Part shown: piece by piece, positions 49,557 to 58,985 of the stretch | How positions within the stretch are numbered: position 1 is the first letter of the stretch | Layout: each line of letters opens with the position of its first letter | Origin: HGM12998 sp900756495 | Lineage (GTDB): Bacteria; Bacillota; Clostridia; Oscillospirales; Oscillospiraceae | Assembly (NCBI GenBank): GCA_958477305.1 | Contig: CAUEFI010000003.1 | Span: 124,001 to 188,000 of the forward strand | DNA length: 64,000 nt | Reading direction: 5' to 3' | Translations under genes and position numbers: made by a program | Notes under the pieces: model-generated | Told to the model about the DNA's origin: nothing | Seen by the model: only the letters and a program-made list of their open reading frames with translations | Database searches by the model: none

Positions 49557-49720
49557 TGCTCGATGCCCTCCCTTTTTTGTCGGAGCCAGTTGCAGCCCTT
49601 GTATCCCAGGACCGCTCCCGCTCCCAGTGTGATAAGGCTGGCGGGAAACAGTAGCACCCCGATGGCGGCCGCGCAGCCCACCGCCACATAAACCGTCTGC
49701 TTGCTGGGTAATGGAATCAA
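49553..49720 (-). CDS. Small membrane peptide, 55 residues, function unknown
   Basis: This frame begins at TTG 49720 with GGGAGG 8 bases upstream and ends in the TGA that overlaps the spoVM start. The product is a short polar N-terminus (IPLPSKQTVY), one or two hydrophobic stretches (VAVGCAAAIGVLLFPASLI, then LGAGAVLGYKGC), and a charged tail (WLRQKREGIEQ). I do not recognise a family. The ribosome site, coding length and coupling to spoVM argue that it is real. A role at the forespore membrane is suggested only by that link. Confidence 0.6.
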   Translation of the reverse strand: MIPLPSKQTVYVAVGCAAAIGVLLFPASLITLGAGAVLGYKGCNWLRQKREGIEQ

Positions 49721-49801
49721 AATAGCCGCCTCCCTTCCGATACCTGATCCAGTATACGGAGGAAGGCGGCGTATGGTGACAAATCAGGACAAGCTGTGAC
49801 A

Positions 49802-50434
49802 TCAGATCCGCTGACTGCGAACCACAAGCACCCGCCCGGATCGGACGGTAATCATACTCTCCTCTCCTGCCGGCTCATTGCTGACCGACAGGGTATCGCC
49901 CCGAAAGAGGCGGTGTTCTGTCAGGGGATATTTGACTCCGCGCAGGGTGACCCCCTCTATCTCCCGATCCAGAGGAATCAATGAGAGATACCGGTAAGCC
50001 GGGCGGTTGGGCAAAATCAACGTACCGCCTCCCCAGAACCGGACCTCATTGTCTCCGTCCAGCATCAGGGCGTCACCTCCCCGGCCGGCTATCCACTCCA
50101 GCAGAGCCAGGTTAGAGGCGGTGTGGTCCAAACGGCCGCCAATACATCCGGTCAGGATCATCTGCCTGTACCCACGCCTCAGCGCCTCGTCGACGGCGGC
50201 CTGGAGATCAGTCATATCCTTTTCTGCGGGCAGAGTGACGGCTGGAACACCCTCCTCAGGCACTCCGCCGGAGTCCCAATCTCCGATCAGCAGATTGGGA
50301 GACAGTCCTGCAGTCCTGGCATTCTTCACACCGCCGTCAGCACAGATCACAAAGGCAGGGCAACTCATATAGTCACCCAGGAAAGACCAGCTCTCAGCAG
50401 GAACTGATCCAAAAATAATCACTTCCGCTCCCAT
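49802..50434 (-). CDS. thiN: Thiamine diphosphokinase
   Basis: A 210-residue kinase that pyrophosphorylates thiamine with ATP. FVICADGGVKNA, PNLLIGDWDSGG and MTDLQAAVDEALRRG are the catalytic-domain motifs; TGCIGGRLDHTASNL closes the active site. A C-terminal beta domain (EHRLFRGDTLSVSNEP) binds thiamine. It overlaps rsgA by 16 bases and has GAGGTG before its ATG. In Bacillus an rpe gene lies between these two; it is absent here. Confidence 0.95.
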   Translation of the reverse strand: MGAEVIIFGSVPAESWSFLGDYMSCPAFVICADGGVKNARTAGLSPNLLIGDWDSGGVPEEGVPAVTLPAEKDMTDLQAAVDEALRRGYRQMILTGCIGGRLDHTASNLALLEWIAGRGGDALMLDGDNEVRFWGGGTLILPNRPAYRYLSLIPLDREIEGVTLRGVKYPLTEHRLFRGDTLSVSNEPAGEESMITVRSGRVLVVRSQRI

Positions 50435-51285
50435 TCCGGCACCTCTTTTGCCTGCTGATACAGGCGCACGTAACTGGCATGGCGGCTGGACGCAATTTTT
50501 CCTGCAGACAGAGCCTCCAATACCGCACAGCCTTTCTCCTTAATGTGGGCGCAGCCGGTAAAACGGCACTGGCCCAGATAGGGAGCAAACTCCCGGAAGG
50601 TCTCCGAAAGTTCCTCGGGCCGGCGCAGCTCCATTTCCTCCGTATCAAAGGAGGAGAAGCCCGGCGTATCAGCCACCACCGCACCGTTTTTCAGCCGGAA
50701 GAGCTCCACATGCCGGGTGGTGTGCCGCCCCCGGCCCAATTTGTCGCTGACTTCCCCCACCTGAAGGCCAAAGCCGGGTTCCAATGCGTTGAGAATACTG
50801 GACTTGCCTACGCCGGAATTACCTGTAAAGGCAGATACCTTTCCAGCAATTTCACGGACCAATGCAGGCAGTCCTTCTCCTGTTTCAGCGCTAACCCGCA
50901 AGGTGCGGAATCCCGCGCGCTGATAGGTCTGATAGAGCGCCTCGGCCGCATCCAGATCGCATTTATTGATACAGATGACGCAGTCGCAGCTCCGCCCCTC
51001 GGCAATGGAGACAACCCGGTCAATGAGAAATGGGTCGGTGACCGGAACGGCACCGGAGGCGATGATGACCAGCTGATCAATATTGGCCACCGCCGGGCGC
51101 TGAAACTGGTTTTTTCGCGGCAGAATCTGGTCTACCACGCCGGAACCGTCCTCCAGCCTGGTAAAGACGACCTGATCTCCCACCAGCGGAGAGAGATGCT
51201 GATGGCGCAGCTTGCCCCGGCCCCGGCAGGCGGTTACCACGCCGTCCCCGCCGTCCACATAGTAGAAGCCGCTGAGGGCCTTCAT
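50419..51285 (-). CDS. rsgA: Ribosome small-subunit-dependent GTPase A
   Basis: A 288-residue circularly permuted GTPase that checks late 30S assembly. An OB fold comes first (RGRGKLRHQHLSPLVGDQV), then the permuted G motifs INKCDLD (G4), TGNSGVGKSSIL (G1) and VADTPGFSSF (G3), and a C-terminal zinc finger (CRFTGCAHIKEKGCAV). The ATG at 51285 was preferred, because GGGAG is just upstream; an ATG five codons earlier has none. It follows the kinase gene by 16 bases. Confidence 0.95.
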   Translation of the reverse strand: MKALSGFYYVDGGDGVVTACRGRGKLRHQHLSPLVGDQVVFTRLEDGSGVVDQILPRKNQFQRPAVANIDQLVIIASGAVPVTDPFLIDRVVSIAEGRSCDCVICINKCDLDAAEALYQTYQRAGFRTLRVSAETGEGLPALVREIAGKVSAFTGNSGVGKSSILNALEPGFGLQVGEVSDKLGRGRHTTRHVELFRLKNGAVVADTPGFSSFDTEEMELRRPEELSETFREFAPYLGQCRFTGCAHIKEKGCAVLEALSAGKIASSRHASYVRLYQQAKEVPEWERK

Positions 51286-51301
51286 AATTCTCCCTTCCAT
51301 A

Positions 51302-53407
51302 TCAGGAGCTGAAATCTTCGGTGTAGGTTTTGACTGCGACCTCGTCAATGTAGATGGTGACCTCCTGAATCCCTGTACCGCGGACGTTGGCATAGATGGC
51401 CAGCATGCTGGTCTCCACCGCCGGATTCTCATAGGCGCTGGCGTTGTCACCCACCTGGATGCGCACAGAAACCACATCCCGGCCATCTTGGGGCAGCTCC
51501 ACCACTACCTGACGGTAGACCGGAACTACCGGCTGAGTATTGGGCGGCGGCGTGGGCGTCACCTCCGGGCTGGATGATACGTTGGGATCCGGAGACACAT
51601 TGGGGCTGGGCGAGGGCTCAGGATCCTGCTTCTCCGGATCCTGTCCCAGGCTCACACGGAAACTTACACTGGTCCCCTCGGGCACCTCGGAAGAAATTGG
51701 AACGCTCTGGTAGCAGATCTTCCCCTCGGCTACTTCATCACTATACTCTTCTCCTGTAACGCCGCCGTAGGTAAGCTTGAGCTCCTCACACCTCTTCTGC
51801 GCCTGTTCCGGAGTCATGTCCAGGAAGGAAATTACCATCACGCTGGTCACCTTTGGTCCTGAACTCACCGTCAAAGTCACCGTATCTCCCTCCTGGTAGG
51901 GCGTACCTGCCTCCGGGCTCTGAGAAATGACATGCTCTGCCGTAATATCGTCGTGGTTCACTTTTTCCACTACGACCTCCAGGCCCAGATCCTCAAGTTG
52001 AGCCTCGGCAACCCGCCACTCCTTGTTGTATACATCGGGCAGCGTCTGCGTCTGTGTCTGGGAGCCCGTGCTGACTGTGACGGTAATGGTGCTGCCGGCA
52101 CGCATCGTCTCTCCAGCACCGGGTGTCTGGTCCATAATCTCGCCTGCTTTGTATACATCGCTGGGCGCGGAGTCTCCCTCCTGAATGGTTAAACTGTTCT
52201 CCGTCACTTCAGGCTGGGCCCGGGCGGTATCCACAGTCATCCCCAGCAGACTGGGCGCCTGGACATCCGCAGCTCCGCCTATCATATCGCTGAGGGAGGC
52301 CCAGAGAAAATAGCCTATGGCAGCGACAAAAATCACAATTGCACATGCCGCCAGTATGACGGGCAACCTGCTCCGTACACCTCCCCGGCGCTCCTCCTCG
52401 TACCCATCCTCATCATCATATTCCTCTCTGCGCCGCCGGCGTGTGGGCTCATCCCCGCGGGCCGTATGCGCAGGCTGGGACCGCACGGTGTGAGGCGTGT
52501 TGGCCCCCAACACCTGAGTGGGCTCATCCCCCTCTCCCACCAGGAGATCGGCGGGCGTAAAGTCAAAGTTGATGTTGGGATTTTTCCGAAATTCCTCCAA
52601 ATCGGCCAGCATGGCGTCGGCCGAGATATACCTCTGGTTCACGTCGGAGGCCATCGCTTTCATGGTAATGGCCTCCAGCGCCTCGGGAATATCCGGGTCA
52701 ATCTCGCGGGGCGACAGGGGGATTGAGTTGATGTGCTGAATGGCTACGGATACCGGGGACTCCCCTTCGAAGGGCAGGCGGCCGGTGATCATTTCGTAGA
52801 GCACAACACCGGCGGAATAGATGTCGCTCCGGGCGTCGATATGGCTGCCGCGCGCCTGTTCCGGTGAGATATAGTGGACTGAGCCCAGCGCTTCCTGAGT
52901 CAGAGTGGCCTGAGCGGCAGAGGTAAGGCGGGCAATCCCAAAGTCTGCCACCTTCAGGCTGCCGTCCCGCAGTACCATCATGTTATGGGGCTTGATATCC
53001 CGGTGGATGATACCGCGGCTATGGGCATGGGAGAGCGCTTTCATAATCTGAGTGATGAAATGGAGCGCCTCCCGCCAAGCGAGCTTGTTCCCCTTCTTTT
53101 GCATATACTGCTTAAGCGTAATGCCGTCGATCAGTTCCATGACAATGTAGTCCAGTTCACTGGACTTGGATACATCGTAGACCGCCACAATATTGGGGTG
53201 GGACAGCATGGCTACGGCCTGGGACTCGTCGTGAAAACGGCGGCGGAATTCCGCGTCCTGCGCCAAATCCTCCTTGAGAATTTTAACGGCCACCAGACGG
53301 TTCAGGCGGTGGCACCGCGCCTTGTATACCACGGCCATGCCGCCGGTGCCGATGCGCTCCAGGATTTCATATCGATTGTCGAGTAGCTTCCCTATGTATT
53401 GATCCAT
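51302..53407 (-). CDS. prkC: PASTA-domain Ser/Thr kinase (PrkC/Stk family)
   Basis: A 701-residue membrane kinase that senses muropeptides or lipid II. The kinase domain spans about 12-275 with GTGGMAVVYKA, catalytic Lys42, HRDIKPHN (Asp137) and DFG (155-157). A charged juxtamembrane region precedes a membrane helix at about 347-371. Three PASTA repeats follow at about 383-448, 454-518 and 520-590. A Pro/Ser-rich spacer (EPSPSPNVSPDP) leads to a C-terminal beta domain of ~85 residues. In Bacillus PrkC triggers germination in response to peptidoglycan. It is paired with the phosphatase gene 14 bases upstream. Confidence 0.96.
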   Translation of the reverse strand: MDQYIGKLLDNRYEILERIGTGGMAVVYKARCHRLNRLVAVKILKEDLAQDAEFRRRFHDESQAVAMLSHPNIVAVYDVSKSSELDYIVMELIDGITLKQYMQKKGNKLAWREALHFITQIMKALSHAHSRGIIHRDIKPHNMMVLRDGSLKVADFGIARLTSAAQATLTQEALGSVHYISPEQARGSHIDARSDIYSAGVVLYEMITGRLPFEGESPVSVAIQHINSIPLSPREIDPDIPEALEAITMKAMASDVNQRYISADAMLADLEEFRKNPNINFDFTPADLLVGEGDEPTQVLGANTPHTVRSQPAHTARGDEPTRRRRREEYDDEDGYEEERRGGVRSRLPVILAACAIVIFVAAIGYFLWASLSDMIGGAADVQAPSLLGMTVDTARAQPEVTENSLTIQEGDSAPSDVYKAGEIMDQTPGAGETMRAGSTITVTVSTGSQTQTQTLPDVYNKEWRVAEAQLEDLGLEVVVEKVNHDDITAEHVISQSPEAGTPYQEGDTVTLTVSSGPKVTSVMVISFLDMTPEQAQKRCEELKLTYGGVTGEEYSDEVAEGKICYQSVPISSEVPEGTSVSFRVSLGQDPEKQDPEPSPSPNVSPDPNVSSSPEVTPTPPPNTQPVVPVYRQVVVELPQDGRDVVSVRIQVGDNASAYENPAVETSMLAIYANVRGTGIQEVTIYIDEVAVKTYTEDFSS

Positions 53408-53421
53408 AGTTCAGTACCCCC

Positions 53422-54153
53422 TTACAGGATTTCCAATAGAACAACGGTAACGTTGTCCGGCGCACCCCGGGACATGGCGATGTCCATCAGACGCTGGCAG
53501 CAGTTCTCCGCCGGGCCGCCGTGGAGGATTTCATAGAGCATCTCCTGATCCGTGACCACATTGGACAGCCCGTCGGAGCAGAGCAGCAAATACTCTCCCT
53601 GCACAAGCTCTTTTTCATACAAATCTGCCCGTACATGGGGTTCAGACCCCAGCGCCCGGGTAATCAAATTTTTCCTGGGATGGTTGCGGGCCTCTTCCGG
53701 CGAGAGTTCTCCCCGGAGCACCATGTCCTCCACCACAGAGTGATCCCGGGTGAGTTTGGAAATCCCAGTCTCTCCTACATGATACGCCCGGCTGTCTCCG
53801 ATATTGAGAAGATGAGCCGTTTTTCCACTCACCAGAGCTGCCACCATGGTAGTCCCCATCCCCCGGCAGTCCGGGTCGGCGCAGGCCCGCTGGTAAACCG
53901 CACTGTTAGCCGCTTCAGCCGCCTCTCTTAATAGCAGCGCCGCATCCTCCGGAGCCGCCTTTCGCAAGCTGTCCAGGATATCGGAAAAGGTCTCCACAGC
54001 CAGCAGACTGGCCACATTGCCCGCCCGTGCGCCTCCCATGCCGTCACACACGACGCCCACAGCCAAATCGCTGTCATAGCGCTGTAAGTAGTATCCATCC
54101 TGATTCTGTTGTCTTACGGCACCCTTGTCTGTGATGCCCCATGCGTTTATCAT
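53422..54153 (-). CDS. prpC: PP2C-type Ser/Thr phosphatase (PrpC/Stp)
   Basis: A 243-residue metal-dependent phosphatase that opposes the PASTA kinase. ITDKGAVRQQNQDGYYL, VVCDGMGGARAGNVAS and LLNIGDSRAYHVGETG give the acidic metal ligands, and LLLCSDGLSNVVTDQEM the C-terminal Asp. The prpC-prkC order is conserved across Firmicutes. It begins 36 bases after rlmN. Confidence 0.96.
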   Translation of the reverse strand: MINAWGITDKGAVRQQNQDGYYLQRYDSDLAVGVVCDGMGGARAGNVASLLAVETFSDILDSLRKAAPEDAALLLREAAEAANSAVYQRACADPDCRGMGTTMVAALVSGKTAHLLNIGDSRAYHVGETGISKLTRDHSVVEDMVLRGELSPEEARNHPRKNLITRALGSEPHVRADLYEKELVQGEYLLLCSDGLSNVVTDQEMLYEILHGGPAENCCQRLMDIAMSRGAPDNVTVVLLEIL

Positions 54154-54189
54154 AAGCCCTTGCCTCTTTTCCGCCCTTGACGGTATGTC

Positions 54190-55218
54190 TTACTCTATCT
54201 CTGTCTTTAATTGCTTGCGGCGAAGCTGGCCACAAGATGCGTCAATGTCGCCTCCCAGCTTCCGCCGCACTGTGGCGGTAACCCCCTGGCGGGCCAGCCT
54301 CTCCTGAAATTCAGCCACCCTCCGGCTCGGCTTTAAGGGGCTCTCCGCGACATGGTTCAATGGAATCAGATTCACATGCCCCGGCGTGCCCCTCAGGCGC
54401 TCTGCCAGCAGATCTGCCTGCCAGTCCCGATCGGTTACCCCTTCAATCATAGCATACTCATAGGAGATTCGCCTGCCAGTCTGCTCAAAATACCGCCGGC
54501 AGGTCTCGAAGAGTTTCTCCACTCCCACGCTCCGGTTGACAGGCATAATCTGCGAACGGGTCTCGTCATCCGGAGCATGAAGAGAGACCGATAACGTTAA
54601 TTGTAACCGATGTTCCGCCAGTTTGTCAATTTTTTCAACGAGGCCGCAGGTGGACAGCGAAATATGACGCATCCCAATGTTCAGTCCCTCCGGGCTGTTT
54701 ATCAGCTCCAGGAAGCGGAGTACATTGTTCAGGTTGTCCAGCGGTTCTCCAATCCCCATGAGTACAATGTTGGAGACAGGAAATCCGGCATCCAGCTGGG
54801 TGAACAGCACCTGATCCAGCATTTCAGCAGGAGTCAGATCCCGTACCTTTCCCCCTAGGGTAGATGCACAGAATGCACAGCCCATTCTGCATCCCACCTG
54901 TGAGGAGATGCAGACAGTATTCCCATGATGATAGCGCATCAAAACGGTTTCGATGCAGTTTCCATCTTTTAGACGCCATAAGTATTTGATGGTTCCGTCC
55001 TGGGCAGAGACTTGTTTTTGTTCCACACAGGGAGCGGAAATCGCGCAGGAGTCCGATAACTTTTTCCGCAGTTCCTTGGAGAGGTTGGTCATCGCGTCAA
55101 AAGAGACGGCTCCGCGGTGGAGCCATTGAAAAACCTGCTTGGCCCGAAACGAGGGCTCTCCCAGTTCCTTGAGAAAAACGGTCATTTCAGACAAGTTCAT
55201 GGATTTGATATCGGTCAT
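54190..55218 (-). CDS. rlmN: 23S rRNA (adenine-2503-C2)-methyltransferase RlmN
   Basis: A 342-residue radical SAM methylase. The cluster site is GCRMGCAFCAS (CX3CX2C), and the methyl-carrying Cys is probably that in DIDASCGQL near the C-terminus. It methylates A2503 of 23S rRNA and A37 of some tRNAs. The Cfr resistance variant is less likely given the housekeeping context rsmB-rlmN-prpC. The start overlaps the rsmB stop (ATGA). Confidence 0.96.
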   Translation of the reverse strand: MTDIKSMNLSEMTVFLKELGEPSFRAKQVFQWLHRGAVSFDAMTNLSKELRKKLSDSCAISAPCVEQKQVSAQDGTIKYLWRLKDGNCIETVLMRYHHGNTVCISSQVGCRMGCAFCASTLGGKVRDLTPAEMLDQVLFTQLDAGFPVSNIVLMGIGEPLDNLNNVLRFLELINSPEGLNIGMRHISLSTCGLVEKIDKLAEHRLQLTLSVSLHAPDDETRSQIMPVNRSVGVEKLFETCRRYFEQTGRRISYEYAMIEGVTDRDWQADLLAERLRGTPGHVNLIPLNHVAESPLKPSRRVAEFQERLARQGVTATVRRKLGGDIDASCGQLRRKQLKTEIE

Positions 55219-56540
55219 GTCAATCCTTTCCGCCTCAGCTTGGCAAAGAAAAAGCCGTCGGTGTCATGAATATGGGGCCAGAGGGTAAGCATGCCCGTGT
55301 CGACCCGGCCAATGGGGTCCGGCAGTTGAAATGCCTCAGCTGTAAAATTAGAATGTCTGCTAAGAAAGGACTCGGCTACAGCGCGATTTTCCCGCTCCAA
55401 CAGGGTACAGGTGGCATAGAGCAGAACACCTCCAGGCTTCACATACTGTGCCACATTATCCAGAATTGCGCTTTGCACAGCGGGCAGATGTTTCAGCGGC
55501 TCCGGATCTTTATAGCGGATGTCGGGCTTTTTGCGGATAATACCCAGTCCAGAGCAGGGAACATCTGCGATAACCAGATCAAAACTGTCAAGCAGATGAT
55601 CTTGACACACCTTCCCATCCATGACCTCGGCCATAATGGAGGTAAATCCAAGCCGGGCGGCCCCCGCCTCAATGAGCGCTTTTTTATGTGCATGAATATC
55701 GCAGGACAGGATATCCCCTTTGTCCCCCATGGCAACGGCGGCGGCAAAGGACTTTCCGCCAGGGGCGGCGCAGGCGTCCAATACCCTCATACCGGGTTCA
55801 GGCCCGGCTGCCAGCACAGCCAGCCTGGCTGCCGGATCCTGTACATAAAAGAGCCCGTCACGAAAAGCTGGCAGCTGCTCCAAATCTCCTGTGCCGGACA
55901 ACAGCACACATCCGGGCAGCCAGGGGTGACGCTCCACTGTTACTCCCTGACTGCTCAATCGTGCTGTCAGCTCCTCCTCCGTCGTACGGCAGAGATTCAC
56001 CTGGGCTGCAGTAGGCGGTTGGCCGTTATCGGCTGCAAGCAGAGCCTCCGCTCCTTCTTCGCCCAGCATTTGTATCCACTCATTTGTAATCCAGGCCGGG
56101 TGGCTGTACCGGATGGACAAGTCATCGGGCTCCGGCAACTCCTCACCCGCCCGGGACAGGCTGCGCAGCACCCCGTTCACCAATCCTGCGGCCCTGGGAT
56201 TCTTTGCATACCTACGGGCCAGATTTACAGACTCATTCACAGCAGCGCTGTGTGGAATCCTGGTGAGGAACCGCATCTGGTAGACCCCAAGGCGGAGCGC
56301 TTGGAGAACTTTATTCTCCAGCTTTTTCAGCTTTATATCGCAAAAACGCCCGATTAAATCATCCAGATAGAGCTTATTCTGCAGGACACCAAAGCACAGA
56401 CGGGTACATAATGCAGCATCCCGGCTATCCATTCCGGCATCCCGAATTGCCTTTTTTAGAAAGCCGTCCGACCAAGCGCCCTGCTTCTCACAAGCCGACA
56501 GGGCGAGCAGCGCCACTTCCCGGGCGCCCTTTCCCGCCAT
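55215..56540 (-). CDS. rsmB: 16S rRNA (cytosine-967-C5)-methyltransferase RsmB
   Basis: A 441-residue protein with an N-terminal NusB-like RNA-binding domain (VALLALSACEKQGAWSDGFLKKA) and a C-terminal RsmB/NOP2 methylase domain. VLDACAAPGGKSFA is the SAM loop, ADVPCSGLGIIRKKPD and LYATCTLLERENR carry the two catalytic cysteines. Its start overlaps the stop of the metallopeptidase gene. The fmt-rsmB-rlmN order is that of Bacillus with one gene inserted. Confidence 0.95.
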   Translation of the reverse strand: MAGKGAREVALLALSACEKQGAWSDGFLKKAIRDAGMDSRDAALCTRLCFGVLQNKLYLDDLIGRFCDIKLKKLENKVLQALRLGVYQMRFLTRIPHSAAVNESVNLARRYAKNPRAAGLVNGVLRSLSRAGEELPEPDDLSIRYSHPAWITNEWIQMLGEEGAEALLAADNGQPPTAAQVNLCRTTEEELTARLSSQGVTVERHPWLPGCVLLSGTGDLEQLPAFRDGLFYVQDPAARLAVLAAGPEPGMRVLDACAAPGGKSFAAAVAMGDKGDILSCDIHAHKKALIEAGAARLGFTSIMAEVMDGKVCQDHLLDSFDLVIADVPCSGLGIIRKKPDIRYKDPEPLKHLPAVQSAILDNVAQYVKPGGVLLYATCTLLERENRAVAESFLSRHSNFTAEAFQLPDPIGRVDTGMLTLWPHIHDTDGFFFAKLRRKGLT

Positions 56541-57238
56541 CAGTCCCGCCTCCTTCCGCCGAAGGCCAGCAGAAAGCGCAGCAGCTGGGCCAGAGAAACC
56601 AGCAGAGCGGCCACATAAGTCATGGCTGCGGCCCGCAGGACCTTCTTGGCCCCGGCAAGTTCCCCGCCGTCCAACAGGCGGGCGCTCTCCAAGGTTTCCA
56701 CCGCACGGCGGGATGCATTGAACTCGACCGGCAGAGTAATGAGCTGCCCAAAAACCGCCACGGCGAACAGAATCACTCCAACACCGAAAAGGGGCCCTGA
56801 GTAGAGGATCAGGCCAATGATAATCAGGAGAATGGAGAGCTGGGAACCAATATTACATAGAGGTATCACAGCTGTGCGGAGCTTAATGGGACCGTAATGT
56901 TCAGCATACTGGACGGCGTGCCCTGCCTCATGGGCGGCCACCCCCAGGGCAGCTACACTGGGAGAGTCATATACTCCCTGGGAAAGTCGGATGACATTCG
57001 TCCTGGGATCATAGTGGTCGGTTAGATTTCCGCCTACCCGCTCAATTGTTACGCCGGTCACCCCGTGGGCCCGGAGCACTGCTTCAGCAGCCTGCGCGCC
57101 TGTAAATCCCCGGGAACTCTGCACCCGGGAATAGCGGTTGAAGGTAGACGAGACCTGAATCTGGGCTATCAGGGCGATCAGCATGGCTGGAACCAGAATG
57201 ATCCAGTAATAGGGATCAAAATAATAGAAAAAGGGCAT
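56540..57238 (-). CDS. Membrane zinc metallopeptidase, YugP family
   Basis: A 232-residue membrane protease. An N-terminal membrane segment (YYWIILVPAMLIALIAQ) precedes the zinc motif AAHEAGHAVQYA, which is HExxH with the catalytic Glu, and two further hydrophobic pairs follow (LSILLIIIGLILYSGPLFGVGVILFA). PVEFNASRRAVETLE is typical of the family. Its substrate is unknown. The gene is inserted between fmt and rsmB compared with Bacillus; this position is common in clostridia. Confidence 0.92.
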   Translation of the reverse strand: MPFFYYFDPYYWIILVPAMLIALIAQIQVSSTFNRYSRVQSSRGFTGAQAAEAVLRAHGVTGVTIERVGGNLTDHYDPRTNVIRLSQGVYDSPSVAALGVAAHEAGHAVQYAEHYGPIKLRTAVIPLCNIGSQLSILLIIIGLILYSGPLFGVGVILFAVAVFGQLITLPVEFNASRRAVETLESARLLDGGELAGAKKVLRAAAMTYVAALLVSLAQLLRFLLAFGGRRRD

Positions 57239-57503
57239 GGACGATCCTTTCTTTCATCAATGTTTACATGCTCTGCCCGCCAACGAGGTGGTTCAAACTC
57301 TGGTAGGCAAAGGCGCAGAACAGATACATATTTCGGTGCCGCTTGCGCGAGGCCCAGACCAGAGCAGGAGAAAAAGACCAAGCCCGGCATAGGACAGCCA
57401 GGAAGACCAGCATCCCAGACAGCATGGTATTTTTGACAGCCAGAGATACTGCGCAGGTCAGCCGGACATAGAGCGGAAACGCCTATTGTTCATACGGAGT
57501 ACA
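57239..57503 (-). other. Intergenic region between fmt and the metallopeptidase gene
   Basis: A 265-base gap. One minus-strand frame is open for about 70 codons with a hydrophobic translation, ending near 57262, but it lacks a start codon with a ribosome site. I see no tRNA, terminator or convincing gene. It may be a decayed small gene. Confidence 0.3.
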
Positions 57504-58424
57504 TTACAGCTCCAGGGGATGTCCACGGAGATAATCGGCAGCTTTCATACGCCTGCCGCCGCCAGGCTGAATTTCTGTCAAGCGGAGCACCTTGCCATCT
57601 CCGCACGCCACGTCAATGCCACACTTACCGCCAGCTAAGATACTGCCGGGTGCGGCACAGGTAGTCTCACCAGTCTCTTCGGCGGCAAAAAGCTTCATGG
57701 GCTCACCCGAGATAATATCGGTCGTGGCAGCAGGCCATGGAATCAGTCCCCGAATTTGACAGTGGATCTCATGGGCTGAACAATTCCAATCGACCGGAGA
57801 GAGCTTCTTGGAGAGCATCGGAGCCAGCGTATGGGAGGCGTGATCCTGCGGAATACGCGCCGCTGTACCGCTCTGAATGGCGGCCACCGCTTCCACTGCC
57901 AGCTCTCCCCCCAGCACTGCCAGCCGCTCATACAGGCCGGCTGCGTCCTCCTGCGCCCCAATTGGGACGGCACGCTGCAGAATGATGTCGCCCGCATCCA
58001 GCTCAGAGGCCATGTGCATAATCGTTACGCCGGTCTCAGCATCTCCGTTGAGGATCGCCCAGTTGATAGGCGCCGCTCCCCGGTATTTGGGGAGGAGTGA
58101 CGAGTGGACATTGATACAGCCATAGGGCGGATTATTCAGGATTTCATCCGGAAGTATACGCCCATAGGCAGCTACTACAATAAGGGCAGGGGCCAGGGCC
58201 TTGATTTGTTCCAGGGCTGTGCCGTCCCTCAGTTTCTCCGGCTGGTACACCGGTATGCCATGGGCCTGTGCACACACCTTAACAGGAGTGGGCAGCAGTT
58301 TCATCCCCCGGTTCTTAGGTTTGTCCGGTTGAGAGAACACGCCGCATATTTCATGTCCGGCCTCAATTAGCTTTTCCAATGTGGGCACCGCAAATTCAGG
58401 GGTACCCATAAAGAGGATTCTCAT
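57504..58424 (-). CDS. fmt: Methionyl-tRNA formyltransferase
   Basis: A 306-residue enzyme that formylates initiator Met-tRNA from 10-formyl-THF. RILFMGTPEFAVPTLEKL, INVHSSLLPKYRGAAPINWAI and the active Asp region (ASELDAGDIILQ) are standard; the C-terminal OB-like domain is complete. The start overlaps the def stop (ATGA), the usual def-fmt coupling. Confidence 0.97.
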   Translation of the reverse strand: MRILFMGTPEFAVPTLEKLIEAGHEICGVFSQPDKPKNRGMKLLPTPVKVCAQAHGIPVYQPEKLRDGTALEQIKALAPALIVVAAYGRILPDEILNNPPYGCINVHSSLLPKYRGAAPINWAILNGDAETGVTIMHMASELDAGDIILQRAVPIGAQEDAAGLYERLAVLGGELAVEAVAAIQSGTAARIPQDHASHTLAPMLSKKLSPVDWNCSAHEIHCQIRGLIPWPAATTDIISGEPMKLFAAEETGETTCAAPGSILAGGKCGIDVACGDGKVLRLTEIQPGGGRRMKAADYLRGHPLEL

Positions 58425-58921
58425 GCCTTCTTCTTCTCCTCTTTCTCCAGCAGCTTGTCCAGCTCTTCTGTGGTGTAAAGGCGGTCGGCATGTTCTGTAA
58501 AGAGATGTCCGTCCAGGTGCTCGGTCTCATGGCAGAAGCAGCGGGCAGTCATGTCCTCTCCTTCCACCTCAAAGAATTGTCCTGTGCGGTCCTGGGCGCG
58601 GACGCGGACCTTCATCGGCCGCTTGACCATGCCCCATTTGCCCGGGACGGAGAGACAGCCTTCAAATCCATCCTGCTCTCCCTCACAGCTGATAATCACC
58701 GGATTTACCAGTTCCAGCATCTCATCCTCGTCGTTGACCACAATGACCACCCGGCGGAGGATCCCTACCTGTGGTGCGGCCAGACCCGCACCGTTTGCCT
58801 CAGCCAGTGTTTCCTTCAAATCATCAATGAGATCCCAGAGCCGCTGATTAAAGTCGGTAACTGGGCGGCACTTTTTGTGCAGACTTGGGTCCTCTTCCGT
58901 AAGAATTTTTCTCAGAGCCAT
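58421..58921 (-). CDS. def: Peptide deformylase
   Basis: A 166-residue metalloenzyme that removes the N-formyl group from new proteins. The three motifs are GAGLAAPQVG, EGCLSVPG and CFCHETEHLDGHLF, the last giving HExxH. The middle Glu-Thr-Glu in HETEH replaces the common HEIDH but keeps the ligands. It lies between priA and fmt. Confidence 0.96.
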   Translation of the reverse strand: MALRKILTEEDPSLHKKCRPVTDFNQRLWDLIDDLKETLAEANGAGLAAPQVGILRRVVIVVNDEDEMLELVNPVIISCEGEQDGFEGCLSVPGKWGMVKRPMKVRVRAQDRTGQFFEVEGEDMTARCFCHETEHLDGHLFTEHADRLYTTEELDKLLEKEEKKKA

Positions 58922-58985
58922 AAGAGCTCCCTCCTTTGTTTACGGTACTTTCCCTTTCGGTATGATTCAATCTGATAAAGCAAGC

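Noticed and set aside
54190..55218. Cfr-type antibiotic resistance methylase
   Set aside because: The gene sits in the conserved rsmB-rlmN-prpC housekeeping order and shows RlmN-like features.
57239..57503. Hydrophobic open frame of about 70 codons between fmt and the metallopeptidase gene
   Set aside because: No start codon with a ribosome site; kept only as an unexplained gap.
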